A stretch of DNA of 64,000 nucleotides, taken from Curtobacterium sp. MCJR17_020 (GTDB taxonomy: Bacteria; Actinomycetota; Actinomycetes; Actinomycetales; Microbacteriaceae). Each line of letters begins with the position of its first letter. The first letter of the stretch is position 1. The notes beneath the pieces are model-generated. The model was not told the DNA's origin, did not search any database, and worked only from the letters and a program-made list of their open reading frames with translations. The translations under genes and the position numbers were made by a program. The DNA lies in NCBI RefSeq assembly GCF_003234365.2, contig NZ_CP126260.1, positions 2,852,001 through 2,916,000 on the forward strand, written 5' to 3'. Below, one piece after another: positions 31,277 to 40,035 of this stretch.

Positions 31277-32377
31277 CTACCGCGCGGACGCCACCAAGCC
31301 ATGCGCGGCCGCCACGGCCTCGTTCGTGACCTGGCCGGCGTGCACGTTGAGGCCGAGGGCGAGCGACGGGTCGGCGGCCAGAGCGGCCTCCCACCCGCGG
31401 TCGGCGATCGCGACGGCGTACGGCAGCGTCGCGTTCGTCAGCGAGATCGTCGAGGTGCGGGGCACCGCTCCGGGCATGTTCGCCACGCAGTAGTACACGG
31501 TGTCGTGCACCGCGAACGTCGGGTCGTCGTGGGTGGTCGGGTGCGAGCCCTCGAAGCAGCCGCCCTGGTCGATCGCGATGTCGACGAGCACCGATCCCGG
31601 CCGCATGTCCGCGACCATGGCATCGGTGACGAGCTTCGGCGCGGACGCCCCGGGGATGAGCACGGAACCGATCACCAGGTCCGCCTCCCTGAGTTCCGAA
31701 GCGATGGCGTGCGCCGACGACCGCAGCGTGGTGATCCGCCCGTCGAACCGGGCGTCGAGCGCGCGCAGCCGCGGCAGGCTGATGTCGAAGACCGTCACGT
31801 CGGCCCCCATGCCGAGCGCCATCGTCGCGGCGTGCTCGCCCGCGACACCACCGCCGATCACGACGACGCGGCCCTTCGGCGTGCCGGGCACCCCACCGAG
31901 CAGCAGTCCGCGTCCGCCGTTCGTGCGCATCAGGTTGTAGGCGCCGACCTGGGCGGACAGCCGTCCGGCGACCTCGGACATCGGCGACAACAGGGGCAGC
32001 GAGCGGTCCGGCAGCTGCACGGTCTCGTAGGCGATCGCGGTGGCCCCGGAGTCGATGAGTGCATCGGTCAGCGGACGGTCGGCCGCCAGGTGCAGGTACG
32101 TGAAGAGCACCTGGCCGGGGCGGATGAGCGGGTACTCGGACGCCACCGGCTCCTTCACCTTCAGGATCAGCTCGGCGCGCGCCCAGACCTCGGCGGCGGT
32201 GTCGACGATCTCGGCGCCGGCGGTGCGGTACTCGTCGTCGGGGAACGCCGACCCGGTGCCGGCACCGGCCTGCACCAGGACCTGGTGGCCGTGCAGCGCC
32301 AGCTCGGCGACACCCGCCGGGGTGGCCGCCACGCGGTACTCGTTGTTCTTGATCTCGATGGGGACGCCGATGCGCAT
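31277..32377 (-). CDS. ald: alanine dehydrogenase
   Basis: A 366-residue NAD-dependent L-alanine dehydrogenase, interconverting alanine with pyruvate and ammonia. The N-terminal MRIGVPIEIKNNEYRVAATP, catalytic Lys in ELILKVKEPVASEYPLIRPG (about 68-87), His in LFTYLHLAADR (about 91-101), and the NAD-binding VVVIGGGVAGEHAATMALGM (about 170-189) are all diagnostic. The length matches hexameric bacterial enzymes (about 370). ATG 32377 has AAGGAG eight bases upstream. The gene stands alone with a 128-bp upstream gap. No AldR regulator is adjacent. Confidence 0.95.
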   Translation of the reverse strand: MRIGVPIEIKNNEYRVAATPAGVAELALHGHQVLVQAGAGTGSAFPDDEYRTAGAEIVDTAAEVWARAELILKVKEPVASEYPLIRPGQVLFTYLHLAADRPLTDALIDSGATAIAYETVQLPDRSLPLLSPMSEVAGRLSAQVGAYNLMRTNGGRGLLLGGVPGTPKGRVVVIGGGVAGEHAATMALGMGADVTVFDISLPRLRALDARFDGRITTLRSSAHAIASELREADLVIGSVLIPGASAPKLVTDAMVADMRPGSVLVDIAIDQGGCFEGSHPTTHDDPTFAVHDTVYYCVANMPGAVPRTSTISLTNATLPYAVAIADRGWEAALAADPSLALGLNVHAGQVTNEAVAAAHGLVASAR

Positions 32378-32505
32378 CGCGGACTCCTTCGTGGGTGGTG
32401 CTCTCGTCCCCACCATTCAGCGCCGGGTTCGTTGCAGTGACGTTACAGCCGAACATCCGGATGAGCCACGGCGGATCCGTGCGATGAGATTCGGCGGTCA
32501 GCCGA

Positions 32506-33894
32506 TCAGAAGACCTTGCCCGGGTTCAGGATGCCTGCCGGGTCGAACACCCGGCGGATCCCCCGCTGCAGCTCGAGGACGTCCTCGCCGAGCTCGTCAC
32601 CGATCCATCGGCGCTTCAACACCCCCACGCCGTGCTCGCCGGTCAGGGTCCCGCTCAACTCGATCGCGGCACGGAACACCGCGTCGGCGGCGTCCCACAC
32701 GTGCTGCGGCACCTCGTCGCCGTCGAACACGAAGTTCGGGTGCAGGTTGCCGTCGCCGGCGTGCGCCACGGTCGGGATCGAGACCCCGTGTTCGCGGCCG
32801 ATCTCCTCCACGCGGGCGAACATCTCGGCGAGCCGGCTGCGCGGCACCGCGACGTCCTCGATGAGCACCCGGCCGCGCGACTCCATCGCGGCGTGGAAGG
32901 ACCGGCGGATGGTGAGCAGGCGCTCGCGTTCCGTCGCCGACCCGGCCAGGTGCACGGTTCCGCCCTCGGCCTGGAGGCGCGGCACGGCCCCCAGCGCGGC
33001 CTCGGTCGCACCCGGGCCGTCGAACTCCACGAGCAGGAAGACCCCGCCCGCAGCGGTGCTCCCCACCGTCTCGACGATCACCTCGGGTCCCAGGTACGCC
33101 GCGATCCCCTCGAGGGCCAGGGCGTCCAGCAGCTCGACCGTCGACGGCCGGTCCGCTCCCGCCACCACGGCCGCTGCAGCGGCGGCGGCCTGCTGCACGG
33201 TCGGGTAGACGGCCCCGAGGGTCGCGGGCTCCCCCGCCGGGATCGGTACGAGTCGGACCGTCGCGCCGACGATGACGCCGAGCGTGCCCTCGGACCCGAC
33301 GAGCAACGCCGTCAGGTCGAGACCGGTCACGCCCTTGACGGTGCGGTGGCCGGTCGACACGAGCCGGCCGTCCGCCAGCACGACGTCGAGTCCGAGCACG
33401 GCCTCGCGCGTGACGCCGTACTTCACGCACCGCAGACCACCGGCGTTCGTGGCGATGTTCCCGCCGACGCTCGCGATCGCCGCACTCGCCGGGTCCGGTG
33501 CGAAGCGCAGCCCGTGCTCGGCGACGGCGGCGTTCAGCGCACCGTTGAGCACCCCGGGTTCGACGACGGCGAGTTCGTCCTCGACGGACACCTCGACGAT
33601 GCGGTCCATCCGCGCGACGCTGAGCACCACCGTGCCCTCGGTGCCGTTCGCGCCACCCGCCAGACCGGTGCCGGCGCCGCGCGGGACGACGGGGACGCCC
33701 AGGGCCGAGCAGGTCCGGAGTGTCGCCTGCACGTGCTCGACGGTGCGGGCCTCGACGACGGCGACCGGACCGCCGGGTGCGATCCAGCCGGACTTGTCGG
33801 TCCGCGCGGTGTCGAGCACGCCCGGTTCGGTCCGGACGACGGTGCCGTCGGGGTCCTGCAGGGCGGAGCGGAGCGCGGTGACGACGGTGTCCAT
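32506..33894 (-). CDS. FAD-linked oxidase, GlcD / D-lactate dehydrogenase type
   Basis: A 462-residue flavoprotein with FAD_binding_4 (about 35-175; VVPRGAGTGLAGGANGTEGT is the pyrophosphate loop) and a C-terminal FAD-linked oxidase domain (about 215-460). The second FAD segment is ASVGGNIATNAGGLRCVKYG (about 141-160), and PTVAHAGDGNLHPNFVFDGD with TGEHGVGVLKRRWIGDELGE supplies the substrate/flavin His region. Substrates in this family are glycolate, D-lactate or 2-hydroxyglutarate; they cannot be separated here. No GlcE, GlcF or iron-sulfur subunit is adjacent, so electrons must go elsewhere. Confidence 0.88.
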   Translation of the reverse strand: MDTVVTALRSALQDPDGTVVRTEPGVLDTARTDKSGWIAPGGPVAVVEARTVEHVQATLRTCSALGVPVVPRGAGTGLAGGANGTEGTVVLSVARMDRIVEVSVEDELAVVEPGVLNGALNAAVAEHGLRFAPDPASAAIASVGGNIATNAGGLRCVKYGVTREAVLGLDVVLADGRLVSTGHRTVKGVTGLDLTALLVGSEGTLGVIVGATVRLVPIPAGEPATLGAVYPTVQQAAAAAAAVVAGADRPSTVELLDALALEGIAAYLGPEVIVETVGSTAAGGVFLLVEFDGPGATEAALGAVPRLQAEGGTVHLAGSATERERLLTIRRSFHAAMESRGRVLIEDVAVPRSRLAEMFARVEEIGREHGVSIPTVAHAGDGNLHPNFVFDGDEVPQHVWDAADAVFRAAIELSGTLTGEHGVGVLKRRWIGDELGEDVLELQRGIRRVFDPAGILNPGKVF

Positions 33895-33948
33895 GTCGTC
33901 ACGCTACCGCCGCCGGGTGGACTCCCCCGGCTCGGCGCCCCACGGCGG

Positions 33949-34908
33949 TCAGCGCGTGCGGAGCGACTCGCTCGGCAGCTCGCCGAAGCGGGCACGGTAC
34001 GTCGCCGAGAACCGCCCGAGGTGGCCGAAGCCCCACGACCGGGCGACGTCGGCGACCGAGGTCTCGTCGCGCGCGCCCCCGAGCAGGTCCGCCCGCGCAC
34101 CGTCGAGCCGCACTCCGCGCAGCAGGTCGCCGGGCGTCTGGTCGAGGTGACGCCGCAGGGACTGCTGCAGCCCGCGCGGGCTGAGCCCCGCGGCCGCGGC
34201 GATCTCGGGTGTGCCGATGGGTTCGCGGGCGTGCTCGTGCACGAAGTCGAGCGCCCGGCGGACGCGGCCGTGCTCCGGACCGCCGCCGGCTACGGTCGAC
34301 CGCCACCGGTCGCGCTGCGGGAACGCACGGATCGCAGCGGTCGCGAACGCCTCGGCGATGTCGCGCTGCGCGATCGGGTTGAGCTCGTGGTCGACGTCGA
34401 GCCACGTCGACGAGTGCTTCCGGACCACGTCCTGCCACGCGGCCGTGCCCGCAGCCGTCGGACGCTGCATCGGCTCGAAGGCGAAGTCGTCCTCGCCGAC
34501 CAGCGTCCGGACGAAGTCGCGGTCGAGGTGCACGAGGTTCAGCGCGATGTCGCGGTGGTGCAGGGAGTACGGCTCGGCGAACGGCAGCACGACGGGCACG
34601 CCGGCTTCGAGCGCCCAGGTCTCGCCGCCGCAGGTGATCCGGCTGGAGCCACTCCGCATCCAGGCCACCAGGAACTCGTCGTCGACCTGGCTCTCGCTGC
34701 GCAGGTCGACCATGAACCGCGACGACCGCAGCGACATCCGGTCGTCGCCGACGCCGGCGAAGTCCCAGTGCGCGGTGGGGCGGGTGCGCCGGACCGCGGG
34801 TGCCCGGAAGTCGTAGTCACGCCCGAAGAAGGCGAGCGCCTGGTCGACGTCAGTGCCGACTACGCGACGGGAGTACCGGCCGCCCGGTCGGTCCATCGAG
34901 ATCACCAT
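33949..34908 (-). CDS. AraC family transcriptional regulator
   Basis: A 319-residue regulator with an AraC_binding_2-like cupin domain (about 15-190; FMVDLRSESQVDDEFLVAWM and VPVVLPFAEPYSLHHRDIAL) and a C-terminal double HTH (about 215-315). The latter reads RALDFVHEHAREPIGTPEIA, then AAAGLSPRGLQQSLRRHLDQ and SVADVARSWGFGHLGRFSATY. The C-terminal pattern is classic. The start is uncertain: ATG 34908 is used, and GTG 34929 would add seven residues. It sits between glcD and a SorC gene; regulation of the upstream oxidase is possible but not shown. Confidence 0.87.
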   Translation of the reverse strand: MVISMDRPGGRYSRRVVGTDVDQALAFFGRDYDFRAPAVRRTRPTAHWDFAGVGDDRMSLRSSRFMVDLRSESQVDDEFLVAWMRSGSSRITCGGETWALEAGVPVVLPFAEPYSLHHRDIALNLVHLDRDFVRTLVGEDDFAFEPMQRPTAAGTAAWQDVVRKHSSTWLDVDHELNPIAQRDIAEAFATAAIRAFPQRDRWRSTVAGGGPEHGRVRRALDFVHEHAREPIGTPEIAAAAGLSPRGLQQSLRRHLDQTPGDLLRGVRLDGARADLLGGARDETSVADVARSWGFGHLGRFSATYRARFGELPSESLRTR

Positions 34909-34957
34909 GGCCGAGAACGTACCCGGCACCCCCGACAGAACCGGGTCACATCCTGAC

Positions 34958-35920
34958 TCAGGGCTGGAGGATCGCCTGCCCGACGCTCTCGTCCAGGATC
35001 AGGTCCGTGACGAGCCCGGACGCCAGCGCACCCCGCAACGATGCTGCCTTCGACCGGCCCGCGACGACACAGACCCGCCGCGGCGCGCGCTTGATGATGT
35101 CGAGGTCCGGCCCGCCGGCGCGCGCGTTCACGCCGATGTCCCGCCACGACCCGTCGGCCCGGTAGAACACCGTCGAGACGTCCCCGACGACCTGGGCCTT
35201 CGTGAGCTCGTCGCGGTCCGCAGGGTCGAGGTAGCCGCCCGAGTACACGTGCGACGGCACCGGGGCCTGCGGGGCGCCCACACCGAACACCACCAGGTCC
35301 ATCCGCTCGTGCAGGTCGAGCACGCGGCGGATCGAGCGCTCGCGGAACAGCGCCTCCTTCGTCGCCGGGTCGTCGAAGAACGCCGGCACCGGGAACTGCT
35401 GCACGAACGCGCCGTAGGCCTCGCCGAACCGCCGCAGGATCTCCGAGGCGTAGACGATGCCCGTGGTCCGGGTGTTCGCGGCACCGTTGATCTGCACGAT
35501 GGTCGACCCGTGCGTGGTCTTCGGCACCAGGTACCGGCTGACCGCGCTCACCGTCGAGCCCCACGAGATCCCGATCACCATGTTCGACTCGACGTACTGC
35601 GTCAGGATCCGGGCGGCGGACAGGGCGACCCGTTCCAGCCGGTCGACGTCGCTCGTGTGGTCCGGCACCGGGACGACGTGCGCGTGCACCCCGAACCGCG
35701 AGCGGATGCTGCGGCTCAGCGCGGCGGCCTGGTCCAGGGGCGAGCGGATCTGGATGTCGACGAGTCCGGTGTCCCTGGCGTACTTCAGCAGGCGCGACAC
35801 CGACGAGCGCGAGGTCGCGAGTTCGTCCGCGATGGCGTCCATCGTCAGGTCCTGCAGGTAGTACAGGTGGGCGGCGCGCAGCGCCTGCTGCGTGCGCATG
35901 GGCTGAGCCGCATCGCTCAT
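34958..35920 (-). CDS. SorC/DeoR-type sugar-binding regulator divergent from glpD
   Basis: A 320-residue SorC family regulator: an N-terminal HTH (about 12-55; HLYYLQDLTMDAIADELATS then RSSVSRLLKYARDTGLV) and a sugar-phosphate-binding domain (about 60-320) with MVIGISWGSTVSAVSRYLVP and MDLVVFGVGAPQAPVPSHVY. ATG 35920 is used; the frame runs further upstream without a ribosome site. It is divergent from glpD, and two TGCACG-n2-CGTGCA palindromes fill the gap, so it very likely controls glpD and itself, with a glycerol-derived phosphate as the likely effector (inference). Confidence 0.9.
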   Translation of the reverse strand: MSDAAQPMRTQQALRAAHLYYLQDLTMDAIADELATSRSSVSRLLKYARDTGLVDIQIRSPLDQAAALSRSIRSRFGVHAHVVPVPDHTSDVDRLERVALSAARILTQYVESNMVIGISWGSTVSAVSRYLVPKTTHGSTIVQINGAANTRTTGIVYASEILRRFGEAYGAFVQQFPVPAFFDDPATKEALFRERSIRRVLDLHERMDLVVFGVGAPQAPVPSHVYSGGYLDPADRDELTKAQVVGDVSTVFYRADGSWRDIGVNARAGGPDLDIIKRAPRRVCVVAGRSKAASLRGALASGLVTDLILDESVGQAILQP

Positions 35921-35947
35921 GGTGCTCCGATCTGTCGAACGCAACCA

Positions 35948-36036
35948 TGCACGGACGTGCACGGCCTCTGCAACCCCTGTCGCGCCTCCCGGCCCCCGGA
36001 TCGGAGCGCACGACACGTGTGCTGCACGTTCGTGCA
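35948..36036. promoter_or_regulatory. paired SorC operators between the regulator and glpD
   Basis: TGCACGGACGTGCA (35948-35961) and TGCACGTTCGTGCA (36023-36036) share 6-bp palindromic arms TGCACG/CGTGCA and lie 75 bp apart centre to centre, near seven helical turns. Together with the tetramers typical of SorC proteins this suits DNA looping over both divergent promoters. Confidence 0.72.
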
Positions 36037-36111
36037 CGCAAGTTGCCCGACCTCCCAAACCGGCGCACGATCGATCCTGACCACGAGAACAGACGAAGGA
36101 AGCGACGAACC

Positions 36112-37872
36112 ATGTCGAAGAAGACACAGCCCAGGAACACGGTGACCGTCCTCACCGAGCGCCCGAACGCGCAGGTCCTCGTCGTCGGCGGCGGCATCAA
36201 CGGCATCGCCACGTTCCGCGACCTCGCACTGCAGGGCGTCGACGTCGCCCTGGTCGAGCGCGGCGACTACGCGTCGGGTGCGTCCGCTGCGTCGAGCCAC
36301 ATGATCCACGGCGGCATCCGCTACCTCGAGAACGGCGAGTTCCGCCTGGTGCGCGAGAGCGTCCAGGAGCGCAACGGCCTCATCCGCATCGCCCCGCACT
36401 ACGTCAAGCCGCTGCAGACGACGATGCCGATCTTCTCGACGTTCTCCGGCATCATGAACGCCCCGCTGCGCATGCTGACGCACAAGCAGCGCTCCACCAA
36501 GGAGCGCGGCGCGATGCTCATCAAGATCGGCATGACGATCTACGACTCCTTCTCGCGCGACGGCGGCTCCGTCCCGAAGCACGTCTTCCGCACCAAGAAG
36601 GCCGCGCTCGAGGACATGCCCGCCCTCAACAAGGACCTGAAGTACACGGGCACCTACTACGACGCGAGCGTGCACGAGCCCGAGCGCCTGGCCCTCGACG
36701 TCCTCAAGGACGGCATCGCCGCGGGCACCGGGACCGGCTCCGCCGCGACCGCCCGCGCGACGAACTACGTCGAGGCAGCCGGAACCCGCGACGGCGGCGT
36801 GCTGCTGCGCGACCGCGAGACCGGCGAGGAGTTCGTGTTCACCGCCGAGGTCGTCATCAACGCGTCCGGCCCCTGGACCGACCTGACGAACGAGGCGTTC
36901 GGCGGCGAGACGAAGTTCATGGGCGGCACCAAGGGCTCGCACATCGTCGTCCAGAACGACGAGCTGCTCGAAGCCACCAAGGGCCGTGAGCTGTTCTTCG
37001 AGAACGACGACGGACGCATCGTCCTCATCTACCCGCTCAAGGGCCGGGTCCTCATCGGCACGACCGACATCGACGCCGACCCCTCGAAGCCGGTCACGAC
37101 GACCGACGAGGAGATCGACTACTTCTTCGGGCTCGTGAAGCACGTGTTCCCGCAGATCGACGTCACCCGCGACCACATCGTCTACAGCTACTCCGGCATC
37201 CGCCCGCTCCCCCGCCACGAGGACACCGCCCCCGGCTTCGTGTCGCGTGACTACCGGATCGTGGACACCCAGATCGCCGGGCTGCCGGAGTCGACCGTGC
37301 TGTCGCTCGTCGGCGGCAAGTGGACGACGTTCCGCGCCCTCGCCGCACACCTGTCGACCGAGGCCACCACGAAGCTCGGCATGACCCGCAAGGTCGACAC
37401 CACCGGCATGCCGATCGGCGGTGGCAAGGAGTTCCCGACCACCGACGCGCAGCGCGCCCTGTGGATCACGTCGCACCGTGACGGTCTGGACGAGTCCCTC
37501 GTCGAGGGCCTGCTGGAGCGCTACGGCACCCGTGCGGCCGAGGTCGTGGACGTCCTGACCGACGGCCCCGTCGAGGCGCTCGAGTCCGACCCGTCGCTCA
37601 CCCGCGCCGAGGTCGCGTACTTCGCCGAGCACGAGCAGGCCGTCCACCTGGTCGACGTGGTGCTGCGCCGCACGAACCTCGCGTTCGTCGGCGGTGTCAC
37701 GATCGACCTGCTCGACGAGCTGGCCGATGTCCTCGCCGGGGCGCTCGACTGGACGCCCGAGGAGCGCGCGGACGAGGTCCAGCGCACGCTCGACGTGCTG
37801 CGCGAGGCGCACCGCGTGATCGTGCCGCTGACGTCCGCAACGGCACAGGCGTCGGCGTCGCAGCTCGCGTAG
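36112..37872 (+). CDS. glpD: glycerol-3-phosphate dehydrogenase (FAD, aerobic)
   Basis: A 586-residue FAD enzyme oxidising glycerol-3-phosphate to dihydroxyacetone phosphate and feeding electrons to the respiratory chain. The FAD-binding VLVVGGGINGIATFRDLALQ (about 23-42) is followed by ERGDYASGASAASSHMIHGG with IRYLE (about 53-77). The substrate-site HIVYSYSGIRPLPRHEDTAP (about 358-377) and SLVGGKWTTFRALA (about 401-414) are family hallmarks, and a C-terminal helical cap runs from about 455. ATG 36112 follows GAAGGAAG. It is the only gly-metabolism gene here (no glpK or glpF). It is controlled, by layout, by the divergent SorC regulator. Confidence 0.94.
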   Translation: MSKKTQPRNTVTVLTERPNAQVLVVGGGINGIATFRDLALQGVDVALVERGDYASGASAASSHMIHGGIRYLENGEFRLVRESVQERNGLIRIAPHYVKPLQTTMPIFSTFSGIMNAPLRMLTHKQRSTKERGAMLIKIGMTIYDSFSRDGGSVPKHVFRTKKAALEDMPALNKDLKYTGTYYDASVHEPERLALDVLKDGIAAGTGTGSAATARATNYVEAAGTRDGGVLLRDRETGEEFVFTAEVVINASGPWTDLTNEAFGGETKFMGGTKGSHIVVQNDELLEATKGRELFFENDDGRIVLIYPLKGRVLIGTTDIDADPSKPVTTTDEEIDYFFGLVKHVFPQIDVTRDHIVYSYSGIRPLPRHEDTAPGFVSRDYRIVDTQIAGLPESTVLSLVGGKWTTFRALAAHLSTEATTKLGMTRKVDTTGMPIGGGKEFPTTDAQRALWITSHRDGLDESLVEGLLERYGTRAAEVVDVLTDGPVEALESDPSLTRAEVAYFAEHEQAVHLVDVVLRRTNLAFVGGVTIDLLDELADVLAGALDWTPEERADEVQRTLDVLREAHRVIVPLTSATAQASASQLA

Positions 37873-37892
37873 TCGACGCGACCACGAGACGG

Positions 37893-37930
37893 ACGGGAGG
37901 CCCGGTACCAGCTGGTACCGGGCCTCCCGT
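37893..37930. repeat. GGACGGGAGGC-family palindrome, convergent terminator after glpD
   Basis: A perfect 38-bp palindrome: the left half begins ACGGGAGGCCCGGTACCAG (37893-37911) and the right half is its exact complement. The outer GAGACGG and GTCTC extend it with a bulge. It lies 20 bp past the glpD stop and faces the convergent phosphatase gene, suiting bidirectional termination. The inner core differs from the other copies. Confidence 0.8.
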
Positions 37931-38041
37931 CTCGGCCGTCACCCCGCTGGCGCGGTGCGCCGGTACCGGCGGGTGGGGCCCACCTCCCGTCCGTTCGTGG
38001 GTCGCCTTCGCGAGCCGCTGGTCGCGTCGGCGACCCGTGCG

Positions 38042-38698
38042 TCAGTAGCGCTCGCCGGTCGGGTCGAGCGCGGTGCGGTCGATGAGCTGGTCACCACCGA
38101 TCGGCTCGCCCTCCCAGTCGACCAGGTGCCAGCCGTCGGCGAATGACCCCTCGAGCTCGACGATGCCGGTGTTCTCCAGGTGGCGCTTGGTGCCGAAGTG
38201 GTCCGGGGTGTTGTCGGCGGCCGCGCTCGCCCAGGTACGGATCGCCGCACCGTGACTCACCGCCGCCGCCACGCCGACGCCGGTGGCCTCGATCTGCCGC
38301 ACGGCGTCGTCGTACCGCTCGAAGAACTCGAGACCGCTCTCCGCCCCGGGCATCCGGGTCGTGCGGTCCCCGCCGGACCAGCCGTGCACGGTGGTGATGT
38401 ACAGCTGCACGGACACCGTGTCGCTCTTGCCCTGGGTGTCGCCGGCCTCGATCTCACGGAGCCCGGGGAGCACGACGGGCTCGAGTCCGAGCGACGCCGC
38501 CAGGGGTGCCGCGGTGATCTGCGTCCGGACCATGGTGGAGGCGAAGAGCCGCTCGATCCCCCGGTCGGCCAGGGCTGCCGGCAGGGCGTCCGCCTGCTGC
38601 TGGCCGAGCTCGGTCAGGCCGGGTCCGGGCACCTCGGCGTCGAGGACACCGTTCACGTTCGCGGGGGTCTGGCCGTGGCGGATGAGCAGCAGTCGCAT
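38042..38698 (-). CDS. histidine phosphatase family protein
   Basis: A 218-residue phosphoglycerate mutase-like phosphatase. The catalytic phosphohistidine is in LLLIRHGQTPANVNG (about 3-17), the second Arg in FASTMVRTQITAAPLAASLG (about 52-71), the Glu in LREIEAGDTQGK (about 80-91), and the late His in AAVSHGAAIRTW (about 146-157). The absence of the long mutase insertions suits a phosphatase; the substrate is unknown. It is followed by the convergent palindrome and preceded by the bL36 gene 28 bp upstream on the same strand. Confidence 0.88.
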   Translation of the reverse strand: MRLLLIRHGQTPANVNGVLDAEVPGPGLTELGQQQADALPAALADRGIERLFASTMVRTQITAAPLAASLGLEPVVLPGLREIEAGDTQGKSDTVSVQLYITTVHGWSGGDRTTRMPGAESGLEFFERYDDAVRQIEATGVGVAAAVSHGAAIRTWASAAADNTPDHFGTKRHLENTGIVELEGSFADGWHLVDWEGEPIGGDQLIDRTALDPTGERY

Positions 38699-38726
38699 GG
38701 ATCAACCCTACGGACCACCGCCGACG

Positions 38727-38849
38727 TCAGCCCTGGCGGGTGTTCCAGCGGGGGTTCTGCTTGTTGATGACGTAGACCCGGCCGCGGCGACGGACGACCT
38801 GCGAGCCGGGGATCTTCTTCAGTGCCTTGAGCGAGTTGCGGACCTTCAT
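38727..38849 (-). CDS. rpmJ: 50S ribosomal protein bL36, cysteine-free (zinc-independent) paralogue
   Basis: A 40-residue protein, MKVRNSLKALKKIPGSQVVR followed by RRGRVYVINKQNPRWNTRQG. This is the YkgO/RpmJ2 form of bL36: it keeps the KVRNSLK start, RRRGRVYVI strand and NPR(W/F)xxRQG tail but has no cysteine, so it lacks the C-x2-C ... C-x4-H zinc ribbon. Such paralogues replace the zinc form during zinc starvation and are normally under Zur control. A Zur-type palindrome lies 28 bp before the ATG, and a CobW-like gene is divergent across it. Confidence 0.93.
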   Translation of the reverse strand: MKVRNSLKALKKIPGSQVVRRRGRVYVINKQNPRWNTRQG

Positions 38850-38876
38850 GGTTCTCCTCCGTCGGCGCTCTCTTGT

Positions 38877-38891
38877 TGAGAACGGTTTTCA
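38877..38891. promoter_or_regulatory. Zur-type zinc box
   Basis: TGAGAACGGTTTTCA is a 15-bp palindrome with six of seven pairs matching around a central G; the consensus in actinobacteria has the form TGAnAATnnTTTTCA or similar. It lies 28 bp before the bL36 ATG and 16 bp before the CobW-like ATG, so it can repress both. Both are typical zinc-regulon genes, which supports the assignment. Confidence 0.72.
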
Positions 38892-38906
38892 GGTAGGGTA
38901 CTCGAC

Positions 38907-39935
38907 ATGCGTGCTGCCGCCATCACCCTCGTCACCGCCCTCCACGAGGTCGACGCCGACCGCGTCGCCGCCCGGATCGCCACGGGGCACCGGATGCACG
39001 TCGACGGGAGTGCGTTCGCAGCGGCCCGCGCGGTCGCCGAGCGGGCCGACCACCTCGATCGCGCCTGCGGCCCCGATGCCGACCACGGCCTCGTCGTCAC
39101 CCTGCGACCCGGCTCCGACGCCCGCGCCGTGGGCATGATGCTCGCGAACGCCGCCCGGAGCGAGACCGGCGACGACCGAGTGCTCCGACACGTGATCGGG
39201 GTGCTGCGGGCCGACGACGTCGCCCACCTGCTGTGGTCCGACGTCGACGACGCGTTCGTGGCCGCCGACCGGGTCGCATCACTCGTCGAGTACGCGACCG
39301 TCATCGCGCTCGACCGTCTCGCACCGCTGTCCCTGCGCCGCCGTCGCGCACTGGTGGCACTGCTGCACCGGCTCGCGCCGCAGGCCGTGATCGTGGCACT
39401 GCCCGCACTCCGGACCGCGCGCGACCTGCCCGCGTCGAACGGCGGGGCCGCTCGGGTCCTTGCTTCGGGCGCCGGGTGGATGCGCGCCCTGTCGAGCGGC
39501 GCCGACACCGGCCGGGACGCCCGCGACGACCTGGTCGCGATGCGATACCGGGAGCCGCTGCCGTTCCACCCCGGGCGACTGGCCACCGTGATCGAGCGAG
39601 ACCTGGCCGCCGGTGGCTCGGGCCGGGTGCTCCGCTCGAAGGGGTTCTTCCGGCTGGCGTCACGCCCGGACCACGTCGGATCGTGGTCGAGCTTCGGGGC
39701 GATGCTCGCGCTCGACCCCACCGCGAACCCGTCGTGGGACGCCGACGCCCCGATCGGGCAGGCGCTTTGGTTCGTCGGCGAGCGGCTCGACGTGCGGGCG
39801 ATCGAACGAGCCCTCGACGGGGCGCTGCTCACGCCGCCGGAGCTGCTGGCCGGGCCGGAGCTGTGGCGCGGGTGGGCGGACCCGTTCCCCGTGTGGCCGG
39901 CGGTGGACCCGGCGTCGGAGCACCGGCACGAGTGA
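38907..39935 (+). CDS. CobW C-terminal domain protein lacking the GTPase P-loop
   Basis: A 342-residue protein divergent from bL36. The C-terminal part (about 215-335) is a clear CobW_C domain: GRVLRSKGFFRLASRPDHVG, then WSSFGAMLALDPTANPSWDA and QALWFVGERLDVRAIERALD. The N-terminal 200 residues occupy the place of the G3E GTPase but have no GxxGxGKT/S motif near residue 10 (here LVTALHEVDADRVAA), no CxCC zinc motif and no NKxD. It therefore cannot bind GTP in the usual way. It may be a zinc-starvation adaptor that keeps only the client-binding domain, or a degenerate gene. Shared Zur control with bL36 places it in the zinc response. Confidence 0.72.
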   Translation: MRAAAITLVTALHEVDADRVAARIATGHRMHVDGSAFAAARAVAERADHLDRACGPDADHGLVVTLRPGSDARAVGMMLANAARSETGDDRVLRHVIGVLRADDVAHLLWSDVDDAFVAADRVASLVEYATVIALDRLAPLSLRRRRALVALLHRLAPQAVIVALPALRTARDLPASNGGAARVLASGAGWMRALSSGADTGRDARDDLVAMRYREPLPFHPGRLATVIERDLAAGGSGRVLRSKGFFRLASRPDHVGSWSSFGAMLALDPTANPSWDADAPIGQALWFVGERLDVRAIERALDGALLTPPELLAGPELWRGWADPFPVWPAVDPASEHRHE

Positions 39936-40035
39936 GGGCGGGATCGCGACTGCTCCGACTCCGAACGACGTCCGCGACGTCGTGCGACGACCACGATGTC
40001 GTTCCCGCCCCCGTGCAACAGCCCGCGCGTGCAAC

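Noticed and set aside
38907..39935. Functional G3E GTPase zinc chaperone
   Set aside because: The P-loop, CxCC and NKxD motifs are all missing in an otherwise intact frame.
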